This document shows, in pieces, positions 46,227 to 54,644 of a DNA stretch of 64,000 nt. This DNA is from Bog-257 sp963846715. Lineage in GTDB: Bacteria > Acidobacteriota > Terriglobia > Terriglobales > Acidobacteriaceae. The notes under the pieces are model-generated. The model was not told where the DNA came from. It made no database searches and saw nothing but the letters and a program-made list of their open reading frames with translations. Numbering within the stretch: position 1 is the stretch's first letter; every line of letters starts with the position of its first letter. The DNA is taken from assembly GCA_963846715.1 (NCBI GenBank), contig CAWJXA010000002.1, forward strand, positions 806,001 to 870,000. The letters run 5' to 3'. The translations under genes and the position numbers were made by a program.

Positions 46227-46990
46227 TTTCTAGAAGGCACTCGGAAACCGTATTGCTCCAGCACGGCTGTGCCCTCGTCGGAAAAAACGTAATCCAGAAA
46301 AACCTTCGCGGATACCCTGTGCTTCGAAGCCGACAAGATTGCGACGGCCTGTTGCAGCTCGGGATAAGAATCGGTTGGTAACTCCCAATATCGGCCGGAG
46401 TCTTTCATTGCTGGAGAGACCGCCAGCGATAGCGCGATAAGCCCGGCCTGGGCATTGCCCGATTGGACGAACTGTGCTGCCTGACTGATGTTCTCACCGA
46501 AGACCAGTTTTCCGGCCACCTTGTCTTTCAAACCGAAATGTTCCAGCGCAGCCATGGCAGCACGGCCATAGGGTGCATGTTGCGGATTGGCGATAGCGAT
46601 ACGGTGCACCGAAGGCTCAAGCAGCAAGTTCATTTTTAGCTTCTCGGGATCCAGACTAGAGCTTTGGGGAACCCAGAGCACCAAGCGACCGACGGCATAG
46701 GTGCGAAGCGAAGAACTCTCAACAAAGCCCATGGCGGAAAGCTGTTGCGGATATGCAATGTCAGCGGAGAAGAATAAATCGTAAGGAGCGCCTCTTTGAA
46801 TCTGAGAGTACAGGTTACCGGAAGAACCGAATGAAAACGTTACCCTCTCCCCGGTCTTCTTTTCAAAGCGCGAAGCCAGGTCTTTCAGCGCGTAGTTGAA
46901 GTCGGAGGCGGCCGCTACGGTGATGTCGTCAGCGTGCGCCGGGAAACACATGAACACCGCGATTAAGAACAGTGGCACGATTGTCCGCAT
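46223..46990 (-). CDS. modA: Molybdate-binding periplasmic protein
   Basis: A 255-residue secreted protein with a signal peptide ending FPAHA. DDITVAAASDFNYALKDLA and FSFGSSGNLYSQIQRGAPYDLFFSAD carry the oxyanion-binding serines typical of ModA. ATG at 46990 gives the best signal peptide; a TTG four codons upstream is possible. No ModE box or molybdenum-cofactor riboswitch was seen upstream. Confidence 0.93.
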   Translation of the reverse strand: MRTIVPLFLIAVFMCFPAHADDITVAAASDFNYALKDLASRFEKKTGERVTFSFGSSGNLYSQIQRGAPYDLFFSADIAYPQQLSAMGFVESSSLRTYAVGRLVLWVPQSSSLDPEKLKMNLLLEPSVHRIAIANPQHAPYGRAAMAALEHFGLKDKVAGKLVFGENISQAAQFVQSGNAQAGLIALSLAVSPAMKDSGRYWELPTDSYPELQQAVAILSASKHRVSAKVFLDYVFSDEGTAVLEQYGFRVPSRK

Positions 46991-47297
46991 ACGATAATCC
47001 AAAGGGACGGAAAGCCTGGGACCAATTCGTTATTAGCTTACTTGAATTCGGAAGTTTTCTTCGATTCTAGACGATTCGATTGGGTTGCTGGTCTTAAGAA
47101 TTCGAGTCGCTGTGGATGCCCGGCCATTCTGATAAACGTACGTTCGTAACCGGGGAACGGTCGTCATGACAGATAACCGCCGTCTACTATCACCACCAAA
47201 ATGCTAGGACTTTTCCCCGTTCTGTGGTTTCCCGCTTGACCCAACCGAGCTTTTCTGTAAAAGTAACCGCACGCGATTCGTAATTGGGGACCTGGCC

Positions 47298-47747
47298 ATG
47301 CAGCAGCCCGGCTGTTTTCCCGCGGTAAACTTTGATCGCAGCAAACTGATGATACGTATTGAGGTCACGCTCAACGCCGACTCCACGGCCATCAGTCCCG
47401 TGGTCGAAGGCATTATGGAGATGGCGCGCAAATTGGAATGCGCCGCCGGCAAGGAATTCGAGGTCGAAACAGCGCTGCGTGAGGCCCTCGCCAACGCTAT
47501 CGTCCACGGTTGTAAGAACGATCCCACCAAGAAAGTCCAATGTTGCGTAGGCTGCGACGAAGAGCGTGGTATGTTGATCGTGGTTCGTGATCCGGGCAGC
47601 GGCTTCGATCCTTTCGCGATTCCCGATCCCTGCCGCGGGGAAAACGTATTTTCGAACCACGGCCGCGGCATCTATCTCATCAATCAACTCATGGATGAAG
47701 TGAAGTTCGAGAAGAACGGCGCTGAAATCCACATGCGCAAGTACTAG
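47298..47747 (+). CDS. RsbW-like ATP-binding serine kinase / anti-sigma regulatory factor
   Basis: A 149-residue GHKL ATPase domain. The N-box is ETALREALANAIVHG, the G1 box VVRDPGSGFDP and the G2 box SNHGRGIYLINQLMD. This is the RsbW/SpoIIAB type, which phosphorylates an anti-sigma antagonist and binds sigma factors. It lies 127 bases upstream of an ECF sigma gene on the same strand. No partner RsbV or phosphatase gene is adjacent. The first ATG has GGGGA eight bases upstream; an internal ATG at 47349 is the alternative. Confidence 0.87.
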   Translation: MQQPGCFPAVNFDRSKLMIRIEVTLNADSTAISPVVEGIMEMARKLECAAGKEFEVETALREALANAIVHGCKNDPTKKVQCCVGCDEERGMLIVVRDPGSGFDPFAIPDPCRGENVFSNHGRGIYLINQLMDEVKFEKNGAEIHMRKY

Positions 47748-47874
47748 ACAGCAAGCCTCCACCACCCGCCTCTTCCCTCCTTACACGTCGTTAACCAAAA
47801 AATCTCCGTCCAGGTGTGAGGTATGCTCCCTTTCTGCGAATCATGGTGTAGACAGGGAGGTTCACAGGCTGAAG

Positions 47875-48408
47875 ATGGAGATCGCCGGCTACACCGAGGA
47901 GAGCGATATCGCGATGCACGACAAAGCTCACCAGGACTTTGAAGAGCTGCTCAGTTCTAACCGTGGCATCGTATTGAAAGTTGCCCATACCTATTGTTTT
48001 CACCCCGACGACCGCGCCGACCTTGTTCAGGAGATCGCCGCCCAGTTATGGCGGGCGTGGCCGCAGTACGATCCTCAACGAAAATTCACGACCTGGATGT
48101 ATCGCATCGCGCTGAACGTCGCCATCAGCTTTGTTCGCAACGAAGTGCAGCGCCGGAGTAACACCGTCCCCTTGGAGGAAAGTTTGCATGACACGGCGGA
48201 CAGGAGCAGAGGCGACCCGGAAGGCGAGGCCCAGGTGCGGCAGCTGCTGGACTACATCAACCGGCAGCCGCCACTCGATCGCGCTCTGCTCTTGCTCTAT
48301 CTCGAAGAACGAAGCCAACGTGAGATCGCGGAGATCTTGGGCATCACGGAAACCAATGTCTCCACCAAGATTGGCCGGCTGAAACAACGCATTCGCAACG
48401 AAATGTAG
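47875..48408 (+). CDS. ECF-type RNA polymerase sigma factor
   Basis: A 177-residue sigma-70 family protein with region 2 (DRADLVQEIAAQLWRAWPQY, FTTWMYRIALNVAISFVRN) and region 4 (DRALLLLYLEERSQREIAEI followed by LGITETNVSTKIGRLKQRI). It lacks regions 1 and 3. It is followed after 21 bases by a membrane protein that is probably its partner. The RsbW-like gene upstream may also act in the circuit. The target promoter is unknown. Confidence 0.9.
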   Translation: MEIAGYTEESDIAMHDKAHQDFEELLSSNRGIVLKVAHTYCFHPDDRADLVQEIAAQLWRAWPQYDPQRKFTTWMYRIALNVAISFVRNEVQRRSNTVPLEESLHDTADRSRGDPEGEAQVRQLLDYINRQPPLDRALLLLYLEERSQREIAEILGITETNVSTKIGRLKQRIRNEM

Positions 48409-48429
48409 TGACCTAAGGAAAGGGACAGA

Positions 48430-49089
48430 ATGATGGAACTCGACGAACTTAAATCCGCATGGCAGGTCCTCGACCGAAAGCTCTCGCGCGAAAGCGCCAT
48501 CAATCTGGCGCTCTACCGTGATCGGAAACTCGACCAGGTGCGTTCCAGCCTGCAGCCGCTCCGCCGGCAACTGGTCGCCCAGCTACTGGCGGGCATCGGC
48601 ATCATCCTGTTTACGGGATATCTGTGGAGCACACAGCCGACAGCTATCTCGATCATCCTGGCTGGTGTCGCCGTTCAACTCTACGGCATTGCCTGCATCA
48701 TTTCCGCTGGCGTGGTATTGAGCGGTATCAGGAGCGTTGATTACTCGGGTTCGGTGCTGGAGATCCAGAATCGGCTGGCGCGGGTGCAGAGAGCTTACGT
48801 CCTTGCCGGCATCGTCGCCGGCCTGCCTTGGTGGTTCATGTGGGTGCCTTTTCTGATGGTGCTTGCGCAATTCGGCGGAGTGGACCTGTATGCAAACGCC
48901 CCGTCGGTAATTTGGGGCGGACTCGGGGTCGGTGCGCTTGGCATGCTCGCGAGCTGGTGGCTCTACTCCTATTCGCGCGATACGTCGCGGCCACGGCTGA
49001 ATCGATGGGTAGACGACGCGATGACAGGTCGCTCCTTGCGAAAAGCCCAAGGGCAACTCGAAGAGATCCGGCGCTTCGAGCAAGATTGA
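48430..49089 (+). CDS. Membrane protein coupled to the ECF sigma factor, possible anti-sigma
   Basis: A 219-residue protein with a cytoplasmic N-terminal helix (MELDELKSAWQVLDRKL), four hydrophobic segments between about residues 55 and 185, and a polar C-terminal tail. No zinc-binding anti-sigma (ZAS) HxxxCxxC motif is present. Proteins of this form commonly follow ECF genes and are thought to sequester them at the membrane, but that is inference from context. AAGGAAAGGG lies upstream of the start. Confidence 0.7.
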   Translation: MMELDELKSAWQVLDRKLSRESAINLALYRDRKLDQVRSSLQPLRRQLVAQLLAGIGIILFTGYLWSTQPTAISIILAGVAVQLYGIACIISAGVVLSGIRSVDYSGSVLEIQNRLARVQRAYVLAGIVAGLPWWFMWVPFLMVLAQFGGVDLYANAPSVIWGGLGVGALGMLASWWLYSYSRDTSRPRLNRWVDDAMTGRSLRKAQGQLEEIRRFEQD

Positions 49090-49453
49090 ATGGTCTGGAG
49101 CGATAGGGATGGGATCTTCTCCCCAGCCGGCAAAAAGCAGACCCCCGGGCACACGACGAAGCAAGAACTATCACATAAATCGATCTTAATTCGTGTCAGG
49201 GTGCAACTTCAGTCGTGCCGATGGGCGCGAAAAAACGGGCTTTTAGCTCCAGCGCCCCGGCTGGGGTGAAAAGCATTCGTCTACTCCAGTCGACTTTCAG
49301 AAAACGCGAAGCTCTCGACACGTCTGAAGACGCCCTTGACACAAAGCATTTATGAGATGGGCCCGCTTGCGAGGTGCCCCACGGCCGCCCTTCGTTCGGG
49401 CTAACGTGGATGAATTGTTGGTATCGCTTCCCTGCCCTGAGCCTGCCGGAGGG
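49090..49453. repeat. Intergenic region with degenerate palindromic repeat
   Basis: About 360 bases with no gene. At about 49198-49225 the sequence GGTGCAACTTCAGTCGTGCC folds into a hairpin with a TTCA loop. It resembles a degenerate copy of the GGCACGACTTCAGTCGTGCC-type intergenic repeats found in acidobacterial genomes. The convergent arrangement of the flanking genes suggests it also serves as a transcription end. Confidence 0.4.
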
Positions 49454-49918
49454 TTAACGTCCAGAAGCCGGGCGAGAACCTGGGGCACTGCGCTCCCTCT
49501 TCGGGTTGCTCTTGAGATTGAGCGCTACCGCAGCGCGGATGAGGGTCTTTAACGCCGCTTCATCGATCTTCTCGCCTTCGTGGATGTCGATGGCGCGCCT
49601 GACGTTCCCTTCAAGGCTGGAGTTGAATAGACCTGATGGGTCCTTCAACGCCGCTCCTTTGGCAAATGTCATCTTGACGACATTCTTGTAGGTCTCACCT
49701 GTGCAAACGATGCCGGCGTGGGAGAAGACGGGAGTGCCCGGCGATGTCGCCCTAGCCCACTTCAATTCTTCGACGATCTCAGGGTCTGCCTCGTGTATGA
49801 TCTGGCGAACTTTCGCGAGCGTCTTCCCGCGCCAGTCCCCCAGTTCCACGATCTTCGCGTCGATGAATGAAGAGGCAGACAATGCCGATGGAGATTTCGC
49901 CGGGACAGACTTTTTCAT
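49454..49918 (-). CDS. DUF1801 domain protein
   Basis: A 154-residue cytoplasmic protein of the YdhG/DUF1801 family, showing RGKTLAKVRQIIHEADPEIVEELKWARA, VKMTFAKGAALKDPSGLFN and VRRAIDIHEGEKID. Members have a small alpha/beta fold and no established enzymatic role. The start at 49918 is preceded by GGAG. It has no operonic partner. Confidence 0.85.
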   Translation of the reverse strand: MKKSVPAKSPSALSASSFIDAKIVELGDWRGKTLAKVRQIIHEADPEIVEELKWARATSPGTPVFSHAGIVCTGETYKNVVKMTFAKGAALKDPSGLFNSSLEGNVRRAIDIHEGEKIDEAALKTLIRAAVALNLKSNPKRERSAPGSRPASGR

Positions 49919-50158
49919 GTGCAGCTCCAACTCTGGCCTAATTTAGATGTGTTCCGCGTAACCTGCAACCTGGGTAGTGGGCTAGTTTGATTGTCAGTGG
50001 CGTACCCGTGTTGGCTACCCGCCACAAGGTCCTGTCTCACCAAGGAGCAGCGCCTTTCGAGTTGCTCGCCTGCCCGGCGGAGCAAGCTGACCATTGAACG
50101 CACGGACAGGTCCGAAGTTCGTGGCGCGAGGAAGAATGCGGGCCTGAAGGCCGCACTG

Positions 50159-51910
50159 TCAGTTAAGTTCGCAATGATCGCCAGGAAACGTTTTGAGTTC
50201 ATCGTGAAATTTGTCCAACCGCTGCAGTTCACTTGACACCGCATTGCTCCCAGCCGCAATGATCTCGCGAGCCATCGATAGAGCTTGCTCGGCACTGGCG
50301 CTTACCTCGCGCAGCAGTTTGCGAATCTCTGATTCGAGCCACAGCCGGCTCTCAACTACTCGCTGCTCAACGTCCCCTTGCACGCGCGAAGCGTTGGTGT
50401 CCACGAGATGTTCCAGAAACTGCTCAGCGTCCCTCTGAAAACAGCTGTGCACGTGCAATGCTCCCATCAAAGTGTCGAAGGAGTACAGCAAGAGCGAAGC
50501 CGGTTGCGCAATGGTGATCATGTCGTGAAATAGAAAGCGCGAGCCAATACGGAAGCCTTGTCCAGAGTCAAGCGATCTCGGCAGATGGGAGAACTCAGCC
50601 GACTGCCCCTCCGAGATCCGCTGCAGTAGACCGTTGACAAGACTCACAAACCGTTGCGTCGCGGCAGCGTACAGTTCCTCGGCGTGTGCTTCTTCTTCAT
50701 CAAGCCAGGGCATGACGTGCCGTCTCGCCACGCTTTGGGCAAGCGCCATGAGTTTGCGGCGGCGCTCGGGCCCGAAGCTCGTGTGAACGGCACGCGATTC
50801 CTGCTTAAACTCCTGACTCACAACAGGAAGAACTTGCCTGAAGAACTCTTTGCGCCGGGCCAGCAGAGTATTCGACAGCCTCATCTGCTCGGCAGAAAAC
50901 AACGCGCCAAGATCACGCAATGACTGTTCGGCCTGGCTCACGGTTTGTCGAAGCTTGGCGACGCGTTGTTCGGAATTCGCGATCGGCTCTTTCAACGCCC
51001 GGATACGCTCCTCGACCGACCAGTTCAGCGTGGCCGAGAAGCGCCGCAACCCGCGCTCTGCCGCGGAACGTGTCATCTCCCGCCCTGAGTTGGTGGCTAG
51101 CTTGCCCAGGTCTTCAATTAAAGCGTCCCATTCGCCCGGCTCAGGAGATTGATGCAGTTTGTTAAGCGCGCTGATCTCATAAATGCGATCAATGGGCCTC
51201 TTGAGGCGAAACGCGAGCACCTTGGCGGCAAATGCTGAGGCTTCTTCGCGCTCGGCAACAGAAACGCGATCAATCTTATTGAGCACGATGAAGATTTCAT
51301 TCACATTGGCGGCAACGGCATCCGCCAGGGCCAACTCGTCACCCGAAATCGGCGGATCGGCGCCGACGACAAGAATTGCAGCATCAATCTGCGGGATGAA
51401 GTCCTTGGTGGTTTCTGTATTGCCGGCGAATACTGAACCGATTCCCGGCGTATCAACCAGGCACATTCCCGAGGCAAGCATCGAGGACGGCAGGAAAACT
51501 TCAACGCCTTCGACCCGCTTCCTGTTCTCGGGGTTCATCTCCTCCGAGACATAGTGCGCGAGATCCTCGGCGCGGACCGTCCTCCACTTCGCATCGATCA
51601 GAATCCGCGCCACGCGCCGCTCGCCGTACCGCAGAACAGTGGGCACGGTAGTGACGGGCAGAACGCCAGTTGGCAGTATTGGCTCCCCTACCAAAGCATC
51701 CAGCAACGTTGATTTCCCGCGTTTGAATTGACCGATGCAGGCGACGAAGAAGCGGCCTTCACTGATTCTCGCGAGGAGATAGTGCACATCTGCCGCGACC
51801 GAGGTTTCCCCCAGTTGCTCGGCAATCTGCGCCAAACGTGAGAGCTCTTGGGCATCGGTCGGGTTCGTGGCCGGGAGAGTTTTGGTCGGTCCTTGCTCCA
51901 AATTCGACAT
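50159..51910 (-). CDS. Bacterial dynamin-like GTPase (second of the pair)
   Basis: A 583-residue protein with a large N-terminal GTPase: G1 GQFKRGKST (residues 60-68), G2 within TTVPTVLRY, G3 DTPGIGS (153-159) and G4 NKID (211-214). The rest is long alpha-helical sequence with coiled-coil character (about 290-390 and 500-575), as expected of dynamin stalk and bundle regions. A moderately hydrophobic stretch near 460-480 (MITIAQPASLLLYSFDTLMG) could be a membrane-contact paddle. It is the last gene of the fluoride-riboswitch operon, 48 bases after the ATPase gene. Bacterial dynamins often work as two different subunits encoded together, and the 686-residue protein in this operon is the likely partner. 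Confidence 0.85.
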   Translation of the reverse strand: MSNLEQGPTKTLPATNPTDAQELSRLAQIAEQLGETSVAADVHYLLARISEGRFFVACIGQFKRGKSTLLDALVGEPILPTGVLPVTTVPTVLRYGERRVARILIDAKWRTVRAEDLAHYVSEEMNPENRKRVEGVEVFLPSSMLASGMCLVDTPGIGSVFAGNTETTKDFIPQIDAAILVVGADPPISGDELALADAVAANVNEIFIVLNKIDRVSVAEREEASAFAAKVLAFRLKRPIDRIYEISALNKLHQSPEPGEWDALIEDLGKLATNSGREMTRSAAERGLRRFSATLNWSVEERIRALKEPIANSEQRVAKLRQTVSQAEQSLRDLGALFSAEQMRLSNTLLARRKEFFRQVLPVVSQEFKQESRAVHTSFGPERRRKLMALAQSVARRHVMPWLDEEEAHAEELYAAATQRFVSLVNGLLQRISEGQSAEFSHLPRSLDSGQGFRIGSRFLFHDMITIAQPASLLLYSFDTLMGALHVHSCFQRDAEQFLEHLVDTNASRVQGDVEQRVVESRLWLESEIRKLLREVSASAEQALSMAREIIAAGSNAVSSELQRLDKFHDELKTFPGDHCELN

Positions 51911-51958
51911 TTCAAGGGCTCGCGAGCGTTGCGAGTTTGTAGTCTATATACAGCGGCA

Positions 51959-52696
51959 TTACTTTGATTTGGCCGTCGTGCGAGTACTGCGGGCGGACTT
52001 GGCCATGTGGATCATCTGCAGCATGGCCCCTGGGTTGCCGGCGCTAAACTCCACAATCTTCTCCAGAAATTGACTCGCATTCTCTGCTCGAAGACCTTCC
52101 TTTAGAGCGCTCAATCTTGCAAACTGCGCGGCAGCCTCGGGATCGAAATTGCGAAGAGCAGCCCGTTCCTTTCGGTCGGGAAACAATTGGAGAACGAACC
52201 CAGCGTCCTCCATATGATCCGAGCGCGAGACGCCAACGACGGGAACGGAGCAACTGATTTTCAGCTCACGGATTGCTGCCGCAAGCGGCTGCGAAGGTCG
52301 TCGCAGATGATCGAAAACCAGAAAGTACTCAGAATTGCGGAGAGCGTCTCGAACAATGCCTTTGAGCGCGACGGCAGTCTTGCTATGAATAGACGAACGC
52401 GTTGCCAATCCGATTCCTGGCAGAGTCGGATCTCCAGACGCAAGCAGAGCCTCGGCGACATTTCGGTACAGCACCTGAGGGGTCGGGTTTTGCGGGCTGT
52501 ACAAGACCTTCGGACAATCGGGAAGAAGCAGCGATAACAACAGCGTCTTCCCAACTCCGGCTGGACCGTGAAGCAAAAACGAGCGTCCGGACGCAAGGCG
52601 CCCGCGCAATTCCTGCAATTCCCCCTCACGAGCGAACACCGATGGAATAGCCAGCGACTTATCGCCATTCAGCTCGGGATGGTAGCCAGTGTTCAC
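51959..52696 (-). CDS. AAA/STAND-like P-loop ATPase of the fluoride operon
   Basis: A 245-residue single-domain ATPase. Walker A is GPAGVGKT (residues 44-51), Walker B is YFLVFD (124-129), and VPVVGVSRSDH follows as a sensor-like strand. The order resembles ORC/STAND-type AAA proteins (FAREGELQEL before the P-loop). A helical segment and a basic C-terminus (SARSTRTTAKSK) complete it. GTG start overlaps the DUF190 stop (GTGA). The function is unknown. It might regulate or load the dynamins or act as a signalling switch. Confidence 0.75.
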   Translation of the reverse strand: MNTGYHPELNGDKSLAIPSVFAREGELQELRGRLASGRSFLLHGPAGVGKTLLLSLLLPDCPKVLYSPQNPTPQVLYRNVAEALLASGDPTLPGIGLATRSSIHSKTAVALKGIVRDALRNSEYFLVFDHLRRPSQPLAAAIRELKISCSVPVVGVSRSDHMEDAGFVLQLFPDRKERAALRNFDPEAAAQFARLSALKEGLRAENASQFLEKIVEFSAGNPGAMLQMIHMAKSARSTRTTAKSK

Positions 52697-53049
52697 GATT
52701 CTTGCGGATGCTGCCCATGTTGATGTACGTACTTGATGACCTCAACATCAGACACAGCGATTAGACCTTCTGAAACCATTTCGTCCAGCGCCGGTATGAG
52801 GCGCTGGATATTCTCGTACGTATCGATGATCTGGACCAGGATCGGCGCATCCGGCGAGAATTGCAGCAGGTGCGACTTGCGGATTCTGGTGCTTCCCCCG
52901 TAGCCCAGAATGCCGCGATACACGGTCGCTCCGGCGATATCGAGCTTCCGGCAACGCTCCACGATGGCTTCATACAGTGGCCGTCCCTGCCACTGATCGT
53001 CCTCCCCGAAGTGTATGCGCAACATCTTGGCCTTACCTTCGAGTCTCAT
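52693..53049 (-). CDS. DUF190 protein, single domain
   Basis: A 118-residue protein of the DUF190 family (PII-like ferredoxin fold), with KAKMLRIHFGEDDQWQGRPL, GATVYRGILGYGG and DAPILVQIIDTYENI. It is closely similar to the second half of the preceding two-domain DUF190 protein, indicating duplication. DUF190 genes are frequent neighbours of crcB and fluoride riboswitches. The role may be small-molecule sensing, but no ligand is known. ATGA overlap with the upstream gene. Confidence 0.9.
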   Translation of the reverse strand: MRLEGKAKMLRIHFGEDDQWQGRPLYEAIVERCRKLDIAGATVYRGILGYGGSTRIRKSHLLQFSPDAPILVQIIDTYENIQRLIPALDEMVSEGLIAVSDVEVIKYVHQHGQHPQES

Positions 53050-53771
53050 TTCTGCGCCTCCCGTGTTTCCCGCAGCGGCTGCGCGTGCGAATATTTGATA
53101 ACATCCACATCCGAAAGGACCACCAAGCCTTGCTTCACCATCTGATCGAGCACAGGGAAAAAAGCTCGAAGCTTATGCTCCGAGTCCACAACCGTTAGCA
53201 GAATGGGCGCGTCATGCGAGAGGTTCAAAGTAGAGTCCTTGTGCATGCGGCGATTCGCTCCATAACCAAGAATGCCGCGATAGACGGTCACACCTGCGAT
53301 GTCGTTGGCGCGTAAGGCCTGCACCAAGGCTTCGTGCAACGGCTTGCCATTCCACTTGTCGTGCTCGCCGATGAGGATGCGCATCATTTTCGCCTGCGAT
53401 TCGAGCTTCACCGCCGGAAGTTCGGGTTGCTCCTTCTTGCCCGGGAGTGTAGGCCGAATGACGGTTGTGTCGTGGACTTCAATCAGCCCCTGGCAGGCGA
53501 TCTCCGTCAGCTTAGGTAGGACCTCCTGCACCCGATCGGGGCTCTCGATGAATTCGATCTTGATCGGCATCTGGTCGGCCAGATCGACGAGCCGACTCGT
53601 GTGCAGCTTGTGATCGGTCCCAAAGCCGGCGATGCCGCGCGTGACCGTTGCGTCGGATATCCCTCGGAAGAAAAGGTAATCGAGGATGGCGGCATAACAT
53701 GCCGTTCCGTGATAAGTCTGCCCTTCAATGACGTAAACCGTCACCTTCTTGGCCGGTCCAGTGTTGAGCAA
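53046..53771 (-). CDS. DUF190 protein, two tandem domains
   Basis: A 241-residue protein with two DUF190 modules, residues 6-108 (KKVTVYVIEGQTYHGTACYA, ATVTRGIAGFG, MPIKIEFIESPDRV) and 127-232 (KMMRILIGEHDKWNGKPLHE, VTVYRGILGYG, DAPILLTVVDSEHKL), joined by a Lys/Pro/Glu-rich linker. The second module is close to the separate single-domain gene, while the first is more diverged. TTG start with GGAGG seven bases upstream. Confidence 0.88.
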   Translation of the reverse strand: MLNTGPAKKVTVYVIEGQTYHGTACYAAILDYLFFRGISDATVTRGIAGFGTDHKLHTSRLVDLADQMPIKIEFIESPDRVQEVLPKLTEIACQGLIEVHDTTVIRPTLPGKKEQPELPAVKLESQAKMMRILIGEHDKWNGKPLHEALVQALRANDIAGVTVYRGILGYGANRRMHKDSTLNLSHDAPILLTVVDSEHKLRAFFPVLDQMVKQGLVVLSDVDVIKYSHAQPLRETREAQK

Positions 53772-53870
53772 TTCTTTTCCTCCTAGCGAGTGACGCCTCG
53801 TTGCGAGACGAGGAATTCGGCCATGTGGCCCATCCTCCTTCCGCCACCCTTTCGCAACGCCGCACTAATA

Positions 53871-54245
53871 TCAAATGCCCGTAGCTGCGCTTGTAATTCC
53901 TCTTTGCTGCTGACTCGGATCGGGTTCGCACCAATCGTTGACCGTGAAATAGAGATACCGTTCCATACTGAGTGACCAGCTACGAGAATTCTCGTGTTTT
54001 AGCCGGCGGGAGTATTCAGCTACCTTCTCGTCCTCGAACTTACGAAGGATGCCGCACCAATCGCACGAATGGACCCGTACAGGGCCGCCTATTGCTGTTT
54101 CGGCGCATGTGAGCACGGCGCGAAAAATCGGTATCGCCTCGACGGCAGGAGAAGCATGGGCCAAGGACCATGCGTGCGGGCACACACCCCTGGCGAGCGA
54201 TTGCACCATCGGAGCATCTGGAGAAAGAGCAGTTGCTGTCTTCAT
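53871..54245 (-). CDS. Unknown small protein between crcB and DUF190 genes
   Basis: A 124-residue protein I do not recognise. Its ATG overlaps the crcB stop (ATGA), which supports it as a real translated gene. It has five cysteines, including CDWC near residue 62, with a His/Trp-rich centre (HSCDWCG, CPHAWSLAHA), which could bind a metal. There is no signal peptide or membrane helix. It could be an accessory protein of the fluoride operon. A 99-base gap separates it from the DUF190 gene. Confidence 0.5.
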   Translation of the reverse strand: MKTATALSPDAPMVQSLARGVCPHAWSLAHASPAVEAIPIFRAVLTCAETAIGGPVRVHSCDWCGILRKFEDEKVAEYSRRLKHENSRSWSLSMERYLYFTVNDWCEPDPSQQQRGITSAATGI

Positions 54246-54616
54246 ACGAGCACTCGCCCTAGCGCGGAACCCAGCCAGACTGCCACGAATCCTATGACCA
54301 AGCTCAGGACGACGTTGAGCAATCCGGTCATGGGCTGGCCGTCTTGAATGGCCCTGAGTGTCTCATATTCGAAAGTTGAAAAGGTCGTGTACGCGCCAAT
54401 AAAACCGATTGGAATCAGGTACCGCCAGTACTGGCTAGCTGTCGTTCTTGCGAGCAGCGCCAGAATGAAGCCGACCAGGAACGACCCACTCACGTTAATC
54501 ACAAATGTCCCGTACGGAACGCGGACACCAAACCGGCCTCCGATGTAGCTTCCAAGTGCGTACCTGGCGATTGCGCCCGCAAAACCTCCGATTCCAATCG
54601 CAACGTATTTGAGCAA
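54242..54616 (-). CDS. crcB: Fluoride ion channel CrcB/FluC
   Basis: A 124-residue four-helix membrane protein. Diagnostic motifs are GGFAGAIARY near the N-terminus, YGTFVINVSGSFLVGF (with the conserved Asn) and GFIGAYTTFSTFEYE (the Phe-box and Thr residues). It exports cytoplasmic fluoride as an antiparallel dimer. It is encoded as a single full-length gene, so a homodimer is expected. TTG start with AAGGAGCG upstream. It lies 28 bases after the 686-residue dynamin-like gene, so it relies on the riboswitch at the head of the operon. Confidence 0.95.
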   Translation of the reverse strand: MLKYVAIGIGGFAGAIARYALGSYIGGRFGVRVPYGTFVINVSGSFLVGFILALLARTTASQYWRYLIPIGFIGAYTTFSTFEYETLRAIQDGQPMTGLLNVVLSLVIGFVAVWLGSALGRVLV

Positions 54617-54644
54617 TCTACGCTCCTTTCTCTTTCAGTCGTCT

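Noticed and set aside
46991..47297. ModE box or molybdenum-cofactor riboswitch ahead of modA
   Set aside because: No ATCGNTATATA-type palindrome or recognisable cofactor aptamer was found.
54617..54644. A separate fluoride riboswitch directly upstream of crcB
   Set aside because: The gap to the dynamin-like gene is only 28 bases, too short for the aptamer; the switch is at the operon head instead.
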